Below are positions 17,216 to 26,408 of a stretch of 64,000 nt of DNA, one piece after another. The stretch covers positions 1-64,000 of the forward strand of contig JAFTJF010000008.1 in NCBI GenBank assembly GCA_017456555.1, read 5' to 3'. The stretch comes from Clostridia bacterium. GTDB taxonomy: Bacteria > Bacillota > Clostridia > TANB77 > CAG-508. Numbering within the stretch: the stretch's first letter is position 1; each line of letters opens with the position of its first letter. The notes under the pieces were generated by a model that had not been told where the DNA came from, did no database searches, and saw only the letters and a list, made by a program, of their open reading frames with translations. A program made the position numbers and the translations under genes.

Positions 17216-18844
17216 TTAAATTCTTCTTAATAATTCTTCTTTTCCTAATACTTGCATAATTTCATATAAATCTGGTGTATTTGATCTACCAGTTAATTTT
17301 ACTCTTATTACAGTACTAATATCCCCAACATGACCTTTATATGCGTCTGGATTTGCTTTGTATTCTTTAACTTCACGACAATATCCCATTTCTTCAGCAA
17401 GGTCTTTCATTTTATTGAACCATGTTTGTTTATCATCTGATTCACTATAATATTTTTCAAAATATGTTTTTACTATTTTTTCAATTTCATCTTTATCTGT
17501 TACTTTTTGATATTCAAATTCACCATTTTTATCAAATTTATCAGCATACATGTATGAAATAATATTTTTAACATCTGACCATTTTGCAATATCTTTTCTT
17601 GGTTTTGCATTTCCTCTTTCAATTCCTAAAACTTTTAATGAATATTCTTTGTTTGAAAGCATTTCAGCAAGTTCTGGATCAAATTCATTTGCCCATTTTA
17701 AAGAAGCAACATACACTTCTTCAGCAGATAATTTAGAAATTACATTTTTTGATACATCAAGCATTTTAACCATATCAAATAATGCACCACTAACACCCAT
17801 TTTCTTTAAATCGAAATCAAAATCATACATTGATTTTTCTGGATTTTGTTTTCTCCAAATTTCGAAATTTGAATTTGCTATATTCATTAAATATTCAAGA
17901 ACTGATTCTTTTGGAATTCCTTCTTCTTTATAGTAGTTAACAGCAGATTCTGGATCTTTTCTTTTACTTAATTTACGTTTTCCTTCTCCATCCATTTTCA
18001 TCATTGGAGCAATATGTGCATATCTTGGAGCTTTATTTCCAAGTACATAGAATAATTGTAAATGAAGTGGAACTGAAGCAAGCCATTCATCTCCTCTTAT
18101 TACTAATGTTGTGTGCATTAAGTGATCATCAACAGCATGAGCAAAATGATATGTAGGTAATCCATCTGATTTGATTATTACTATATCTTGATCATTTTCT
18201 GGAAAATCAACTGCGCCTTTTATAACATCTTTGTGTTTGATTTTTTTATCTGGATTTCCTGGTGATTTAAATCTTATAATATATGGATCACCATTTTTTA
18301 TTTTTTCTATAGCCATTTCAACAGGCATGTTTCTACATTTTGTCCATTTTCCATAATAACCTGTTCTTTCTTTGGCTTTTTCTTGATTTTCTCTAATATG
18401 TTCTAAGTCTTCAGGACTACAGAAGCATGGATATGCATTCCCTTCCTCTAACAATTTTTTGGCATATGAATGATAAATTTCTCTTCTTAATGATTGTTTG
18501 TAAGGACCATATTCTCCGTGATCTACATCGTTTTCATCAACAAATTCATTTGGTTCTAAATCAAAATCATATAGTGCATCTATAATCTGTTTTGTTCCAT
18601 TCTCAACTTCTCTTTTTTGGTCAGTATCTTCAATTCTGATAAAGAACACACCCTGGTCTTTAGTCATAAGTTTTGCTATTAAACTTTGGTAAATACCACC
18701 AATGTGAACAAATCCTGTTGGACTTGGAGCAAATCTTGTTACAATCGCACCTTCTGGTAGATTTCTTACTGGATATTTTTCTTCATAGTAAGTATAATCC
18801 TTTGCATTTGGGAATATTAGGTTTGCTAAATCTTTACTATCCAT
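17216..18844 (-). CDS. gltX: glutamyl-tRNA synthetase
   Basis: Class I synthetase. The HIGH-like motif is FAPSPTGFVHIGG (about residues 36-48 from this start), the KMSKS loop is RKLSKRKDPES (about 300), and GDEWLASVPLHLQL is the usual active-site segment. ATG 18844 is preferred over the upstream frame start at 18892 because AAGGAG lies 7-8 bases before it. At about 542 aa it belongs to the longer clostridial GluRS type. GlnRS is less likely given KRKDPES. No T-box is visible in the 230 bases upstream. Confidence 0.94.
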   Translation of the reverse strand: MDSKDLANLIFPNAKDYTYYEEKYPVRNLPEGAIVTRFAPSPTGFVHIGGIYQSLIAKLMTKDQGVFFIRIEDTDQKREVENGTKQIIDALYDFDLEPNEFVDENDVDHGEYGPYKQSLRREIYHSYAKKLLEEGNAYPCFCSPEDLEHIRENQEKAKERTGYYGKWTKCRNMPVEMAIEKIKNGDPYIIRFKSPGNPDKKIKHKDVIKGAVDFPENDQDIVIIKSDGLPTYHFAHAVDDHLMHTTLVIRGDEWLASVPLHLQLFYVLGNKAPRYAHIAPMMKMDGEGKRKLSKRKDPESAVNYYKEEGIPKESVLEYLMNIANSNFEIWRKQNPEKSMYDFDFDLKKMGVSGALFDMVKMLDVSKNVISKLSAEEVYVASLKWANEFDPELAEMLSNKEYSLKVLGIERGNAKPRKDIAKWSDVKNIISYMYADKFDKNGEFEYQKVTDKDEIEKIVKTYFEKYYSESDDKQTWFNKMKDLAEEMGYCREVKEYKANPDAYKGHVGDISTVIRVKLTGRSNTPDLYEIMQVLGKEELLRRI

Positions 18845-18956
18845 ATTTTCTATCTCCTTACTTTCTTTGCAAACTTTACTTAGAAATTTCAATTATAATT
18901 ATAAAACAAAACACTACAAGTTTGCATAATATTTAATATAATAACATACTTTTTAA

Positions 18957-19013
18957 AAAAAGGAAATACCCAAAATACTTTTATTTGTAGATTTTTTGAT
19001 ATTTCCTTATCTT
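18957..19013 (-). terminator. probable terminator of the 19073-20776 gene
   Basis: AAGGAAATA (about 18960-18968) and TATTTCCTT (about 19002-19010) form a 9-bp stem around a long loop, with T-rich sequence beyond on the minus strand. Confidence 0.5.
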
Positions 19014-19072
19014 TTATTTTATTATTTTATATTTACTATAATATTATTTTTATAATTTTTTCAATATATTTT

Positions 19073-20776
19073 TTATAATATTTTCTTTAATTCGTTCATA
19101 TTTTTTATAACAGTATAATCTTTTGCTACTATCTCTTTCTTATCTCTTTTATTATTATAATCATATAATATTGATTTCATATTTAAATTATTAGCACCTA
19201 GTATATCTCTAGATTTGTCATCACCAATCATCAAACATTCTTCTGGTTTTGCATTTATTTCTTTTAAAACACCTTCAAAACATTTTTTGAATTGTTTACA
19301 ACCATACTTATCAGCTCCAAATACCTTTTTAAAGTACTTTGAATATCCAATATTTTTTATTCTTTCTTCTTGCACATCTTGGAAATAATTAGTATAAACA
19401 TATAAGTTATATTTTGATGATAAATACTCTAATACTTCCTCTGGGATTATAACTCTTTTTGTCCATTCTCTTCCTGCAACAGCTTTAATTTCTTTAATAA
19501 CTTCTAAATTAAATTCTTGTTCTAAATACTCATTTATGAATTCTAATAATTTATTTTCATCATAATAAGGTTCGTCTTCTGTAATAATTTTATCATATTC
19601 ATCAATAGCCTGATAAATTCCATAAAAATAATCATCAGTAAATCCAGCATTTATTAAAGCTTCTCTATAATATTCAGAATCCTCTTCTGTATCTAGTATT
19701 ATTGTATTATCCAAATCAAATATTAAATTTTTAACTTTTGAGTAATCTATATCTGATAATCTAATATTATTATTAACTCTTTCTAATTCTAAGAAAATTT
19801 CTAATATTTCACTAGCTGTTTTTTCCATATCGTATATATAACTATAACTGCCAATATCAAATCTATTAATATCTCTTCCAAACTCTATTCTGAACAAATT
19901 ATTTTTTAGTGAAAATGAAAATTGTACATTATATTTATTATAAATATCTAATATTTTTCTCTTTAATATTTCATCAATTTCAAAAGCCTTAGTTCCTGGT
20001 TTTTCTCCAAAATTAGCATGATAAAATTCTTCACTTAAGTTTTCGTCTAACTCTTTAAAATTTTTAGAATCATATTCTATTATATATTCTTTTCTATCTA
20101 AAAAGCTCTTTTCAAAAACTTCTTTTTGGCTTTGAAAATCACGTACTTTAGTTTTTATACAAATTCTATCATCTATATTCAATTTCAAAAATAAAGATAA
20201 TCTTTTTCTGTTAACCCTATATCCATTACTAGTTATTACTGTATAAGACTCTTTATATAAATATATATCTTTGCTGTCATTAAGACTTAATTTTATTAAT
20301 TCATCGTCTGTTTCTAATTCTGGTTCTACATAAAAATATGACATTCTTTCTAAAGCTGAATTTTCATAATCAATAATAGCCGAAAAATCTTTTTTTAAAT
20401 CTTTAATTTGTTCCATTTTTGAAAATGATTTTTGCGAATATTTTTTCAAAAAATCTTTTATAAAAATATCATACAAATCTGGTATTTCTTTTGAATTTGA
20501 TGTTGATTTACTTGCAACTTTTTTCGAATATCTAAAAAAAGAAATTGCTGATATTAATCCAAAGATAACTGGAATTCCCACTATAATTTCCACTATTTTT
20601 TTATTTTTCAAATATAGAGATGCTATTATAACTAAGAATATCAGAATTACTTCAATCACAAACATTCCAAAAATTTTAATACTTTCTTTATCAAACAACT
20701 TTTGCTCACCATATTCTTTAGCCTTTTCTTCTATGAAATTTTCTTTTTCACTATTTACATTATCTTCTTTATTCAT
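19073..20776 (-). CDS. membrane protein fused to a HAD-superfamily hydrolase, 567 aa
   Basis: Residues about 30-90 hold two membrane segments. A DUF3137-like region follows to about 345 (FEKSFLDRKEYIIEYDS..., then FSLKNNLFRIEFGRD), a comparison made from memory. From about residue 350 a complete HAD hydrolase is present: motif I DLDNTIILD, motif II TNYF, a conserved Lys (ADKYGCKQF) and motif III GDDKSRDILGA. HAD enzymes are usually phosphatases acting through the first Asp. The substrate is unknown. The start is ATG 20776 with TAGGAG 6 bases upstream. The fusion is unusual. Confidence 0.8.
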   Translation of the reverse strand: MNKEDNVNSEKENFIEEKAKEYGEQKLFDKESIKIFGMFVIEVILIFLVIIASLYLKNKKIVEIIVGIPVIFGLISAISFFRYSKKVASKSTSNSKEIPDLYDIFIKDFLKKYSQKSFSKMEQIKDLKKDFSAIIDYENSALERMSYFYVEPELETDDELIKLSLNDSKDIYLYKESYTVITSNGYRVNRKRLSLFLKLNIDDRICIKTKVRDFQSQKEVFEKSFLDRKEYIIEYDSKNFKELDENLSEEFYHANFGEKPGTKAFEIDEILKRKILDIYNKYNVQFSFSLKNNLFRIEFGRDINRFDIGSYSYIYDMEKTASEILEIFLELERVNNNIRLSDIDYSKVKNLIFDLDNTIILDTEEDSEYYREALINAGFTDDYFYGIYQAIDEYDKIITEDEPYYDENKLLEFINEYLEQEFNLEVIKEIKAVAGREWTKRVIIPEEVLEYLSSKYNLYVYTNYFQDVQEERIKNIGYSKYFKKVFGADKYGCKQFKKCFEGVLKEINAKPEECLMIGDDKSRDILGANNLNMKSILYDYNNKRDKKEIVAKDYTVIKNMNELKKIL

Positions 20777-20911
20777 AATGACTCCTATTTTTCAAATTTA
20801 TGATAATATTCTATTCCACCTTCTGCCATAGTATCATTTAGTGCATTTGATTCTTTTTTTATCATAATTTAATTACAAATTAACTATATATTTTTAATTA
20901 TATATATAAAA

Positions 20912-20945
20912 TAAAAAAATACCAAGATAATTCTTGGTATTTTTT
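20912..20945 (-). terminator. intrinsic terminator of rnj
   Basis: ATACCAAGA and TCTTGGTAT around TAAT (20919-20940), flanked by A and T runs. Confidence 0.85.
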
Positions 20946-20952
20946 ATTTTTA

Positions 20953-22953
20953 TTAAATTTCCATAACGATTGGTAAAATCATTGGATTTCTTTTTGTTGT
21001 TTGGAATATATAATCTTTCAAAGCATCCCTAATTGAATTTTTGATTGTAGACCAATCTCTTATATGATTATCTACACATTTCATAACTTCAATATTTATT
21101 ATTGCTTTAACTTCATCCATTAAGTTTTCAGATTCTCTTACATAAACAAATCCTCTAGAAATTATATCTGGACCAGCAACAACGTTTCCTTCTGAATCCA
21201 TTGTTAATACAACAACAATTAAACCGTCTTGTGATAAATGTTGTCTATCTCTTAAAACAATATTTCCAACATCTCCAACACCTAAACCATCTACAAATAT
21301 TTTTCCAACTTGAACTGTTCCAGAAACTTTTGCTTCTGTTTCATTTAGTTCAACAATTTTTCCATTTTTCATTAAAATGATATTATCTGCTGGAATTCCC
21401 ATTTGTCTAGCTGTGTTTCTATGAGCTATTAATTGTCTATATTCACCATGGACTGGTATAAAGTATTTTGGTCTAACTAAAGAAAGCATTAATTTTTGTT
21501 CTTCTTGACATGCGTGTCCAGAAACGTGAACATCAGCTAAAGCACTATAAACAACTTCTGCTCCTATTTTCATTAAATCATCAATTACTTTAGAAACATA
21601 TTTTTCATTTCCTGGAATTGGTGTTGCAGAAATTATTACTAAGTCATTTGAATTAATATTTATTTTTCTATGTTCACCATTTGCCATTCTTGTTAAAGCA
21701 GACATTGGTTCACCTTGACTTCCAGTTGTAATAATTACTAATTGGTCATCAGAATAATTTTTAATCATATCCAAATCAATAAATATGTTTTTTGGTGCAT
21801 GAATATATCCAAGTTCTACTGCAGTTTGAATCATATTTATCATACTTCTTCCACAAACTGCAATCTTTCTGTTGTTTGCAACAGCTGAGTTAACTATTTG
21901 TTGAACTCTATGCATGTTTGATGCAAATGTCGCTATAACAATTCTTTTTTTGCAATTTAAGAATAATTTATCAAAAACTTCTCCAACTGTACTTTCAGAC
22001 ATTGTATAGCCTTTTCTTTCAGCATTTGTACTATCTGAAAGAAGTGCTAAAACACCTTTATTTCCAAGCTCTGCTAATCTTCCTAAATCTATTTTTTGAT
22101 CATCTATTGGAGTATAGTCAATTTTAAAGTCACCAGTATGAACCACAGTACCAACTGGAGTATGAATTGCAAGAGCAACTGAATCTGGAATACTATGACA
22201 GCTTCTAATAAATTCAACTCTCATTTTTCCAAGTACGATTGTTTGACCTTGTCTTACTTCATTCAATTTTGCAACTTTATCTAAATGATGTTCTTGTAAT
22301 TTATTTTGAATTAATCCACATGTTAATTTTGTTGCATAAATTGGTATGTTCATTTGTTTTAAAAGATAAGCAATAGAACCAATATGATCTTCATGACCAT
22401 GAGTTATTACTAATCCTCTAATTTTTTCTTTATTTTTTTCTAAGTAAGAAAAATCTGGTATTACTAAATCTATACCAAGCATATCTTCTTCTGGGAATGC
22501 AACACCACAATCCACTATAACAATATCATTTCCATATTCGAAAACTGTAATGTTTTTTCCAATTTCTTCAATTCCACCTAAAGGAATTATTTTTAAATTT
22601 TCTTTTTTAAACATAAAGTCTTCTTTTATTGCAATTGGATTTTCTTCTAATCCTAAATTAATGATTGATTTGTTTTTCTTTCTTATAGCAGTTGGTGTTA
22701 AATCATCTTTTTTACTCACAGCTGGTGCCAAATTTTCTTTTTTTGATACTTTAGGTAATTTGTTTTCTTTAACACTTATTTTTGGTAAATTATTTTGTTT
22801 TTTTATTATTTGATTTTTCACTATAGCAGGTTTGTTTTCTGCTGTTTTTTCTGTAGTTTTATTTGTATTCTTTTTCGTTACTTTAACTCTTTTTCTAACT
22901 ACCTTTTTTCCTTTTTCATTTGATTTTTTTATTTCTTCCATTTTTATTCGCAT
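20953..22953 (-). CDS. rnj: ribonuclease J
   Basis: Metallo-beta-lactamase/beta-CASP ribonuclease for mRNA turnover and rRNA processing. The zinc motif THGHEDHIG (about residues 180-188) is clear, followed by HTGDFK, SDSTNAERKGYT and the beta-CASP segment (VIATFASNMHRVQQI). HVSGHACQEE and PVHGEYRQL lie near 480-510. The core is preceded by a Lys/Val/Asn-rich basic extension of about 115 residues, likely disordered. I keep ATG 22953 because of AAAGGAA about 11 bases upstream; ATG 22941 is an alternative. A long leader with a terminator precedes it. Confidence 0.95.
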   Translation of the reverse strand: MRIKMEEIKKSNEKGKKVVRKRVKVTKKNTNKTTEKTAENKPAIVKNQIIKKQNNLPKISVKENKLPKVSKKENLAPAVSKKDDLTPTAIRKKNKSIINLGLEENPIAIKEDFMFKKENLKIIPLGGIEEIGKNITVFEYGNDIVIVDCGVAFPEEDMLGIDLVIPDFSYLEKNKEKIRGLVITHGHEDHIGSIAYLLKQMNIPIYATKLTCGLIQNKLQEHHLDKVAKLNEVRQGQTIVLGKMRVEFIRSCHSIPDSVALAIHTPVGTVVHTGDFKIDYTPIDDQKIDLGRLAELGNKGVLALLSDSTNAERKGYTMSESTVGEVFDKLFLNCKKRIVIATFASNMHRVQQIVNSAVANNRKIAVCGRSMINMIQTAVELGYIHAPKNIFIDLDMIKNYSDDQLVIITTGSQGEPMSALTRMANGEHRKININSNDLVIISATPIPGNEKYVSKVIDDLMKIGAEVVYSALADVHVSGHACQEEQKLMLSLVRPKYFIPVHGEYRQLIAHRNTARQMGIPADNIILMKNGKIVELNETEAKVSGTVQVGKIFVDGLGVGDVGNIVLRDRQHLSQDGLIVVVLTMDSEGNVVAGPDIISRGFVYVRESENLMDEVKAIINIEVMKCVDNHIRDWSTIKNSIRDALKDYIFQTTKRNPMILPIVMEI

Positions 22954-23388
22954 ATTAAAGACCGTTCCTTTAATATACTCTCCTTTCCTAATTATTTCTT
23001 TTCTCGTATTCTAAAATTTATATTTTATCTCTTCTATAAATAAAATTATTTTCAATTTCAAAGCAAAATAAACGTACACTTTTACAAAATATACATTTTT
23101 TTCTATTTTTATAAAATTAGAGCATCAAAAAAATAGCCTACTTCTAGACTATCAGAAAATACTTTTTGCGATTAAATATTATAAACATAAATAAATTTCG
23201 TATCTTATGTTTTTTTATTGCATTTTTAATAGTATAAATATTATTTCTTGCACACACCTACTTTAATTAGAAAATTACAATCTCCTTATTCTCTAATCTT
23301 TTATAATATTTATTTTTCCGTACATTTTTATTTCTAATATTTTCCGAACTCTTTTATTTTTATATAAATCTCATTAATACTGTTAATT
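22954..23388 (-). promoter_or_regulatory. long rnj 5' leader
   Basis: About 430 bases lie between the promoter (23389-23417) and ATG 22953. No gene is seen in it. It holds a strong terminator-like hairpin (23125-23152), several A/T-rich hairpins and a perfect ATTAAAG/CTTTAAT inverted repeat just before the start codon (22956-22976). The layout suggests transcription attenuation, which is inferred. Confidence 0.5.
23125..23152 (-). terminator. terminator inside the rnj leader (possible attenuator)
   Basis: On the minus strand ATAGTCTA (23152-23145), GAAG loop and TAGGCTAT (23140-23133) form an 8-bp stem with one G-U pair, followed directly by a run of seven T. It lies about 240 bases after the promoter and 170 before the start codon. 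Confidence 0.65.
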
Positions 23389-23417
23389 ATTATACTATTA
23401 TTTCCAATTATTGTCAA
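23389..23417 (-). promoter_or_regulatory. promoter of rnj
   Basis: On the minus strand TTGACA (23417-23412), 17 bases, TATAAT (23394-23389); both hexamers perfect. Confidence 0.8.
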
Positions 23418-23449
23418 CCTATTCAGTTTTTATGTCTATCATAATAAGC

Positions 23450-23493
23450 AATAAAAAACAATCATCCCGTCCTTTGAAAAGAACGGGATGATT
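23450..23493 (-). terminator. intrinsic terminator of the 23579-23965 gene
   Basis: AATCATCCCGT (23460-23470) pairs with ACGGGATGATT (23483-23493), followed on the minus strand by a T-rich tract. Confidence 0.9.
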
Positions 23494-23578
23494 AAAATCT
23501 GGATCACTTATCGAAATTATTCTTCAAACGATATTCCCAGACGCAGTTGCTGTTAGTCCTGATATCTTGCGAAAATCA

Positions 23579-23965
23579 TTATACAGCCACAACCGCTACT
23601 TCAGGCTCTCTCGAGAAGAAAAAATCAAAAATCTTCTGATACCACTTACGGGATTTCAGATACGCTTTATTGGAAATAATCTTCACCTGAGGATAATCAC
23701 CTTTCGACTGAGAAATAAACTTCCGATGAGTGATTCCCCACAAGCTATAGATATAGTCGAAAGTATCTCCAATCTGCTGCAAGGAGGTAATTTCATACCA
23801 TCCTCTTTTCATTTCGATTTTTAATTTGCTGGATGCACCTTCATTGTTCATAAGATACTCCAAATCTCTCACTGCTTCTTCAGTGCATGGCTTTACATAC
23901 ATTCTGCAGCAATGGTTTTTGAGCCGATACTCTTCATTAAAATTGTAGCTCATTGCAGTAGTCAT
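23579..23965 (-). CDS. orphan protein of unknown function, 128 aa (cassette)
   Basis: Soluble basic protein with a Cys pair early (NHCCRMYVKPC, about residues 18-28), aromatic-rich middle (WYEITSLQQIGDTFDYIYSLWG) and a hydrophobic C-terminus (VAVVAV). No family is recognised. The start is ATG 23965 with AAGGAGG 6 bases upstream. It stands alone between its own promoter (24026-24054) and terminator (23450-23493) and is richer in G+C than rnj and the ROK gene on either side. Confidence 0.75.
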   Translation of the reverse strand: MTTAMSYNFNEEYRLKNHCCRMYVKPCTEEAVRDLEYLMNNEGASSKLKIEMKRGWYEITSLQQIGDTFDYIYSLWGITHRKFISQSKGDYPQVKIISNKAYLKSRKWYQKIFDFFFSREPEVAVVAV

Positions 23966-24025
23966 AATATTCCTCCTTAATATTGAGTCTAGAACTTACA
24001 GCTTCAATGTTTTTCAACACATTAT

Positions 24026-24054
24026 ATTATACCATATTATGTTAATAAAGTCAA
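24026..24054 (-). promoter_or_regulatory. extended -10 promoter of the 23579-23965 gene
   Basis: On the minus strand TTGACT (24054-24049), 17 bases ending TGG, TATAAT (24031-24026). Confidence 0.75.
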
Positions 24055-24096
24055 TTTTACGCACTCATGCAAAACCTCTATAAACCTTGATTTAAA

Positions 24097-24152
24097 AGCA
24101 AAAACTTGCCATATAAAGTTTCACACAATGTTCACTTTATTTTGGCAAGTTA
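24097..24152 (-). terminator. terminator of the pilus/ROK operon
   Basis: AACTTGCCA (24103-24111) pairs with TGGCAAGTT (24143-24151) around a long loop. On the minus strand it runs into T-rich sequence. Confidence 0.75.
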
Positions 24153-24170
24153 TATTTATCTGTTGATTTT

Positions 24171-25079
24171 TTAATTATCGATAGTTGCACCTATAATTCC
24201 TGCATCATTTTTAAAAAATGCTGTAACAATTTTTGGTTTTTCACCTTCATTAAAAGTCATATCTGGTTTGTTTATATCTTCAATTAATCTATTTAAAACT
24301 GGATGTCCTTCATAATAAGAAAAACTTCCACCGAAGCATACAACTTCTGGTTCAAAAATATCTATTAAATTACAAATTCCTATTCTTAAATAACTTAAGA
24401 AATCTTCAATATCTCCTTGAACTTGATCATGATATTCAACCATTAAATGTTCTCTCATATATTGACCTGAAATATCTGAACTATCTATGTTTAAAGTTTT
24501 TGTAATTCTATTTTTTAATGATTTTATAGATGCATATCTTTCAAAACATCCTTTTTTTCCACAAGTACATGGAATGCCATCTTTTACTAAAGTCATATGA
24601 CCAAATTCAAAACCAGAATATTTTTTTGGTTCTAATAATTTTCCACCTAAGAAAGCTGCTCCACCAACACCTGTACCAATGTTTACAAAAACACAATCAT
24701 CATAATCTTTCATAGCACCATATTTCTTCTCTACAAGAGCTGCACATTTTCCATCATTTCTAACAGTTACAGGTTTATTAAACATTTCTATAAGTTTATT
24801 TTTCAAATCAAACTCTTTTAAACCTAAATTCCAAGAAGTAACTTTTCCATTTGCAACAGTTCCAGGGCAAGCAGCACCAATACTTACAATCTCATCTAAA
24901 TTTACTCCTGTTTTTTCAAGTAATTCTTTTACTAATTCATTTATATGTCTTAAAATAGCTTCTTCTATATTTGTTCTATCTTCTTGAGTGAAAAATCTAT
25001 CTACTGTTTCTTTTAATTCAACACCTTCAATTAATCCGATTCCAATATGACTTCCACCTAAATCAATTCCTATTTTCAT
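24171..25079 (-). CDS. ROK-family sugar kinase (glucokinase-like)
   Basis: The ATP-binding start IGIDLGGSHIGIGLI, the catalytic-region VRNDGKCAAL and FVNIGTGVGGAAFLGG, and the ROK zinc motif CTCGKKGCFERYAS (about residues 170-183) are all present. Length 302 aa is typical. Family members phosphorylate glucose, N-acetylmannosamine or similar sugars; the exact substrate is not readable, with glucokinase likeliest. It lies 15 bases after pilC at the end of the pilus operon, probably a chance operon partner. Confidence 0.92.
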   Translation of the reverse strand: MKIGIDLGGSHIGIGLIEGVELKETVDRFFTQEDRTNIEEAILRHINELVKELLEKTGVNLDEIVSIGAACPGTVANGKVTSWNLGLKEFDLKNKLIEMFNKPVTVRNDGKCAALVEKKYGAMKDYDDCVFVNIGTGVGGAAFLGGKLLEPKKYSGFEFGHMTLVKDGIPCTCGKKGCFERYASIKSLKNRITKTLNIDSSDISGQYMREHLMVEYHDQVQGDIEDFLSYLRIGICNLIDIFEPEVVCFGGSFSYYEGHPVLNRLIEDINKPDMTFNEGEKPKIVTAFFKNDAGIIGATIDN

Positions 25080-25094
25080 TTGTACCTCCTAAAT

Positions 25095-26387
25095 TTAAAT
25101 AAATAATAATCCGCTCAAATATATTTGCATACAAGGAATTAGAACTGTTACCACAAATAATAGTAAAGCTAATCCAACAAAAATATATGATATTTCTGGT
25201 AATTTTTTTAAAACTTTATTAATCTCTTTTTCGATGTCTTTATCCAAATATTTAAGTGCTGAAGAAAAGTCTTGAACAGCTTTCGTTTTTTCACTTCTCT
25301 TAAGTAATTCTAGAATTATTGGATTTAATAATTTTTCATTTGAAAAAACATCTAACCAAGATTTTCCAACATAAACATTATTAATTGATTTTTCAATCAA
25401 TCCAAACATATATGTATTTTTAGTAACATTTTTACTTATTTCAAGAGCATCTTGAATTCTCATTTTATTTTGTAAATTTAAAAATATACTTCTTATAACT
25501 CTTGAAAAATCTAATAAATATAATAGCTTTCCAACTAATCTATTGTTATATTTAAAAGAATCTATTTTTATTTTTCCATTTTCAGAATTAATATATTTTG
25601 CAAACCATATTCCAAATCCAATTATTATTAATAACCAAATATACCAAAATCTTATAAATACATTAATTAAGCTTGAAATTACACTTAATATTTTTGGCAT
25701 CTTTATGTTTGTTCCATATGACATTAATATATTTTGAAGGTTTGGTATTACAATTAAAATTGCAAGAATAAGCATTATTATAATTCCAAAGAAAGACAAT
25801 ATATTAGGTAATAAAATATTTTTAACTTTCTTTTTTATTTTTTGCTCATCTTCAAGATATGTAATAGCATGTTTTAAAGATTCATCTAATGATTTGGTTA
25901 GTTCTCCTGTTTTAATTAAATTTATATATACAAGAGGAAAAATATCTTTATGTTCTTTCATAGCTTTATATAGATATTTACCAGCTTCAATAGAACTTAA
26001 AACATTTTTTAAACATTCTCTAAAAGCAGGATTTTCAGTTTTATTTATTATTGTAAGCAAAGAATGTTTTGTAGAAAAATTTGACTTTCTCAAAGCATAT
26101 AAGTCTTCTGTAAAATCTTTTATTTCTTCTATAGAAACTTTATTAAATAATTCAATATCACTTATAGTTCTTAATAAAAAAGCCTTTTTCTTTTTTCTAG
26201 AATGTATTGTTGCTGTGATTTTTTTGGATTTTTTATTTTGCAATATATTGAAAGAAGGTTCTATACTTATTGGTGTCATACCATTTCTTTTCAATTTTTT
26301 CATACATGACATTTTATCATTTTCTCTCAAGTTTATTTCAGCAACTTGTCCTTGCGGTGTTAATACTTTACATGAAAAGTTTTGCAT
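25095..26387 (-). CDS. pilC: type IV pilus/type II secretion inner-membrane platform protein PilC/GspF
   Basis: PilC is the inner-membrane platform on which the assembly ATPase acts. The short N-terminal segment (VLTPQGQVAEINL) and two GspF domains (about residues 90-210 and 290-410), each followed by strong membrane segments (about 195-220, 240-265 and the C-terminus), match the family; KTGELTKSLDESLKHA is the conserved domain-1 motif. 430 aa is normal. It follows the pseudopilin-like gene by 21 bases. No PilB or PilT ATPase is in the window. Confidence 0.9.
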   Translation of the reverse strand: MQNFSCKVLTPQGQVAEINLRENDKMSCMKKLKRNGMTPISIEPSFNILQNKKSKKITATIHSRKKKKAFLLRTISDIELFNKVSIEEIKDFTEDLYALRKSNFSTKHSLLTIINKTENPAFRECLKNVLSSIEAGKYLYKAMKEHKDIFPLVYINLIKTGELTKSLDESLKHAITYLEDEQKIKKKVKNILLPNILSFFGIIIMLILAILIVIPNLQNILMSYGTNIKMPKILSVISSLINVFIRFWYIWLLIIIGFGIWFAKYINSENGKIKIDSFKYNNRLVGKLLYLLDFSRVIRSIFLNLQNKMRIQDALEISKNVTKNTYMFGLIEKSINNVYVGKSWLDVFSNEKLLNPIILELLKRSEKTKAVQDFSSALKYLDKDIEKEINKVLKKLPEISYIFVGLALLLFVVTVLIPCMQIYLSGLLFI

Positions 26388-26408
26388 ATAGTTCCTCCTT
26401 TCCTTTTT

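Noticed and set aside
20785..20865. 26-codon frame just before the HAD-fusion gene
   Set aside because: No SD, too short, and its end merely contains the SD of the next gene.
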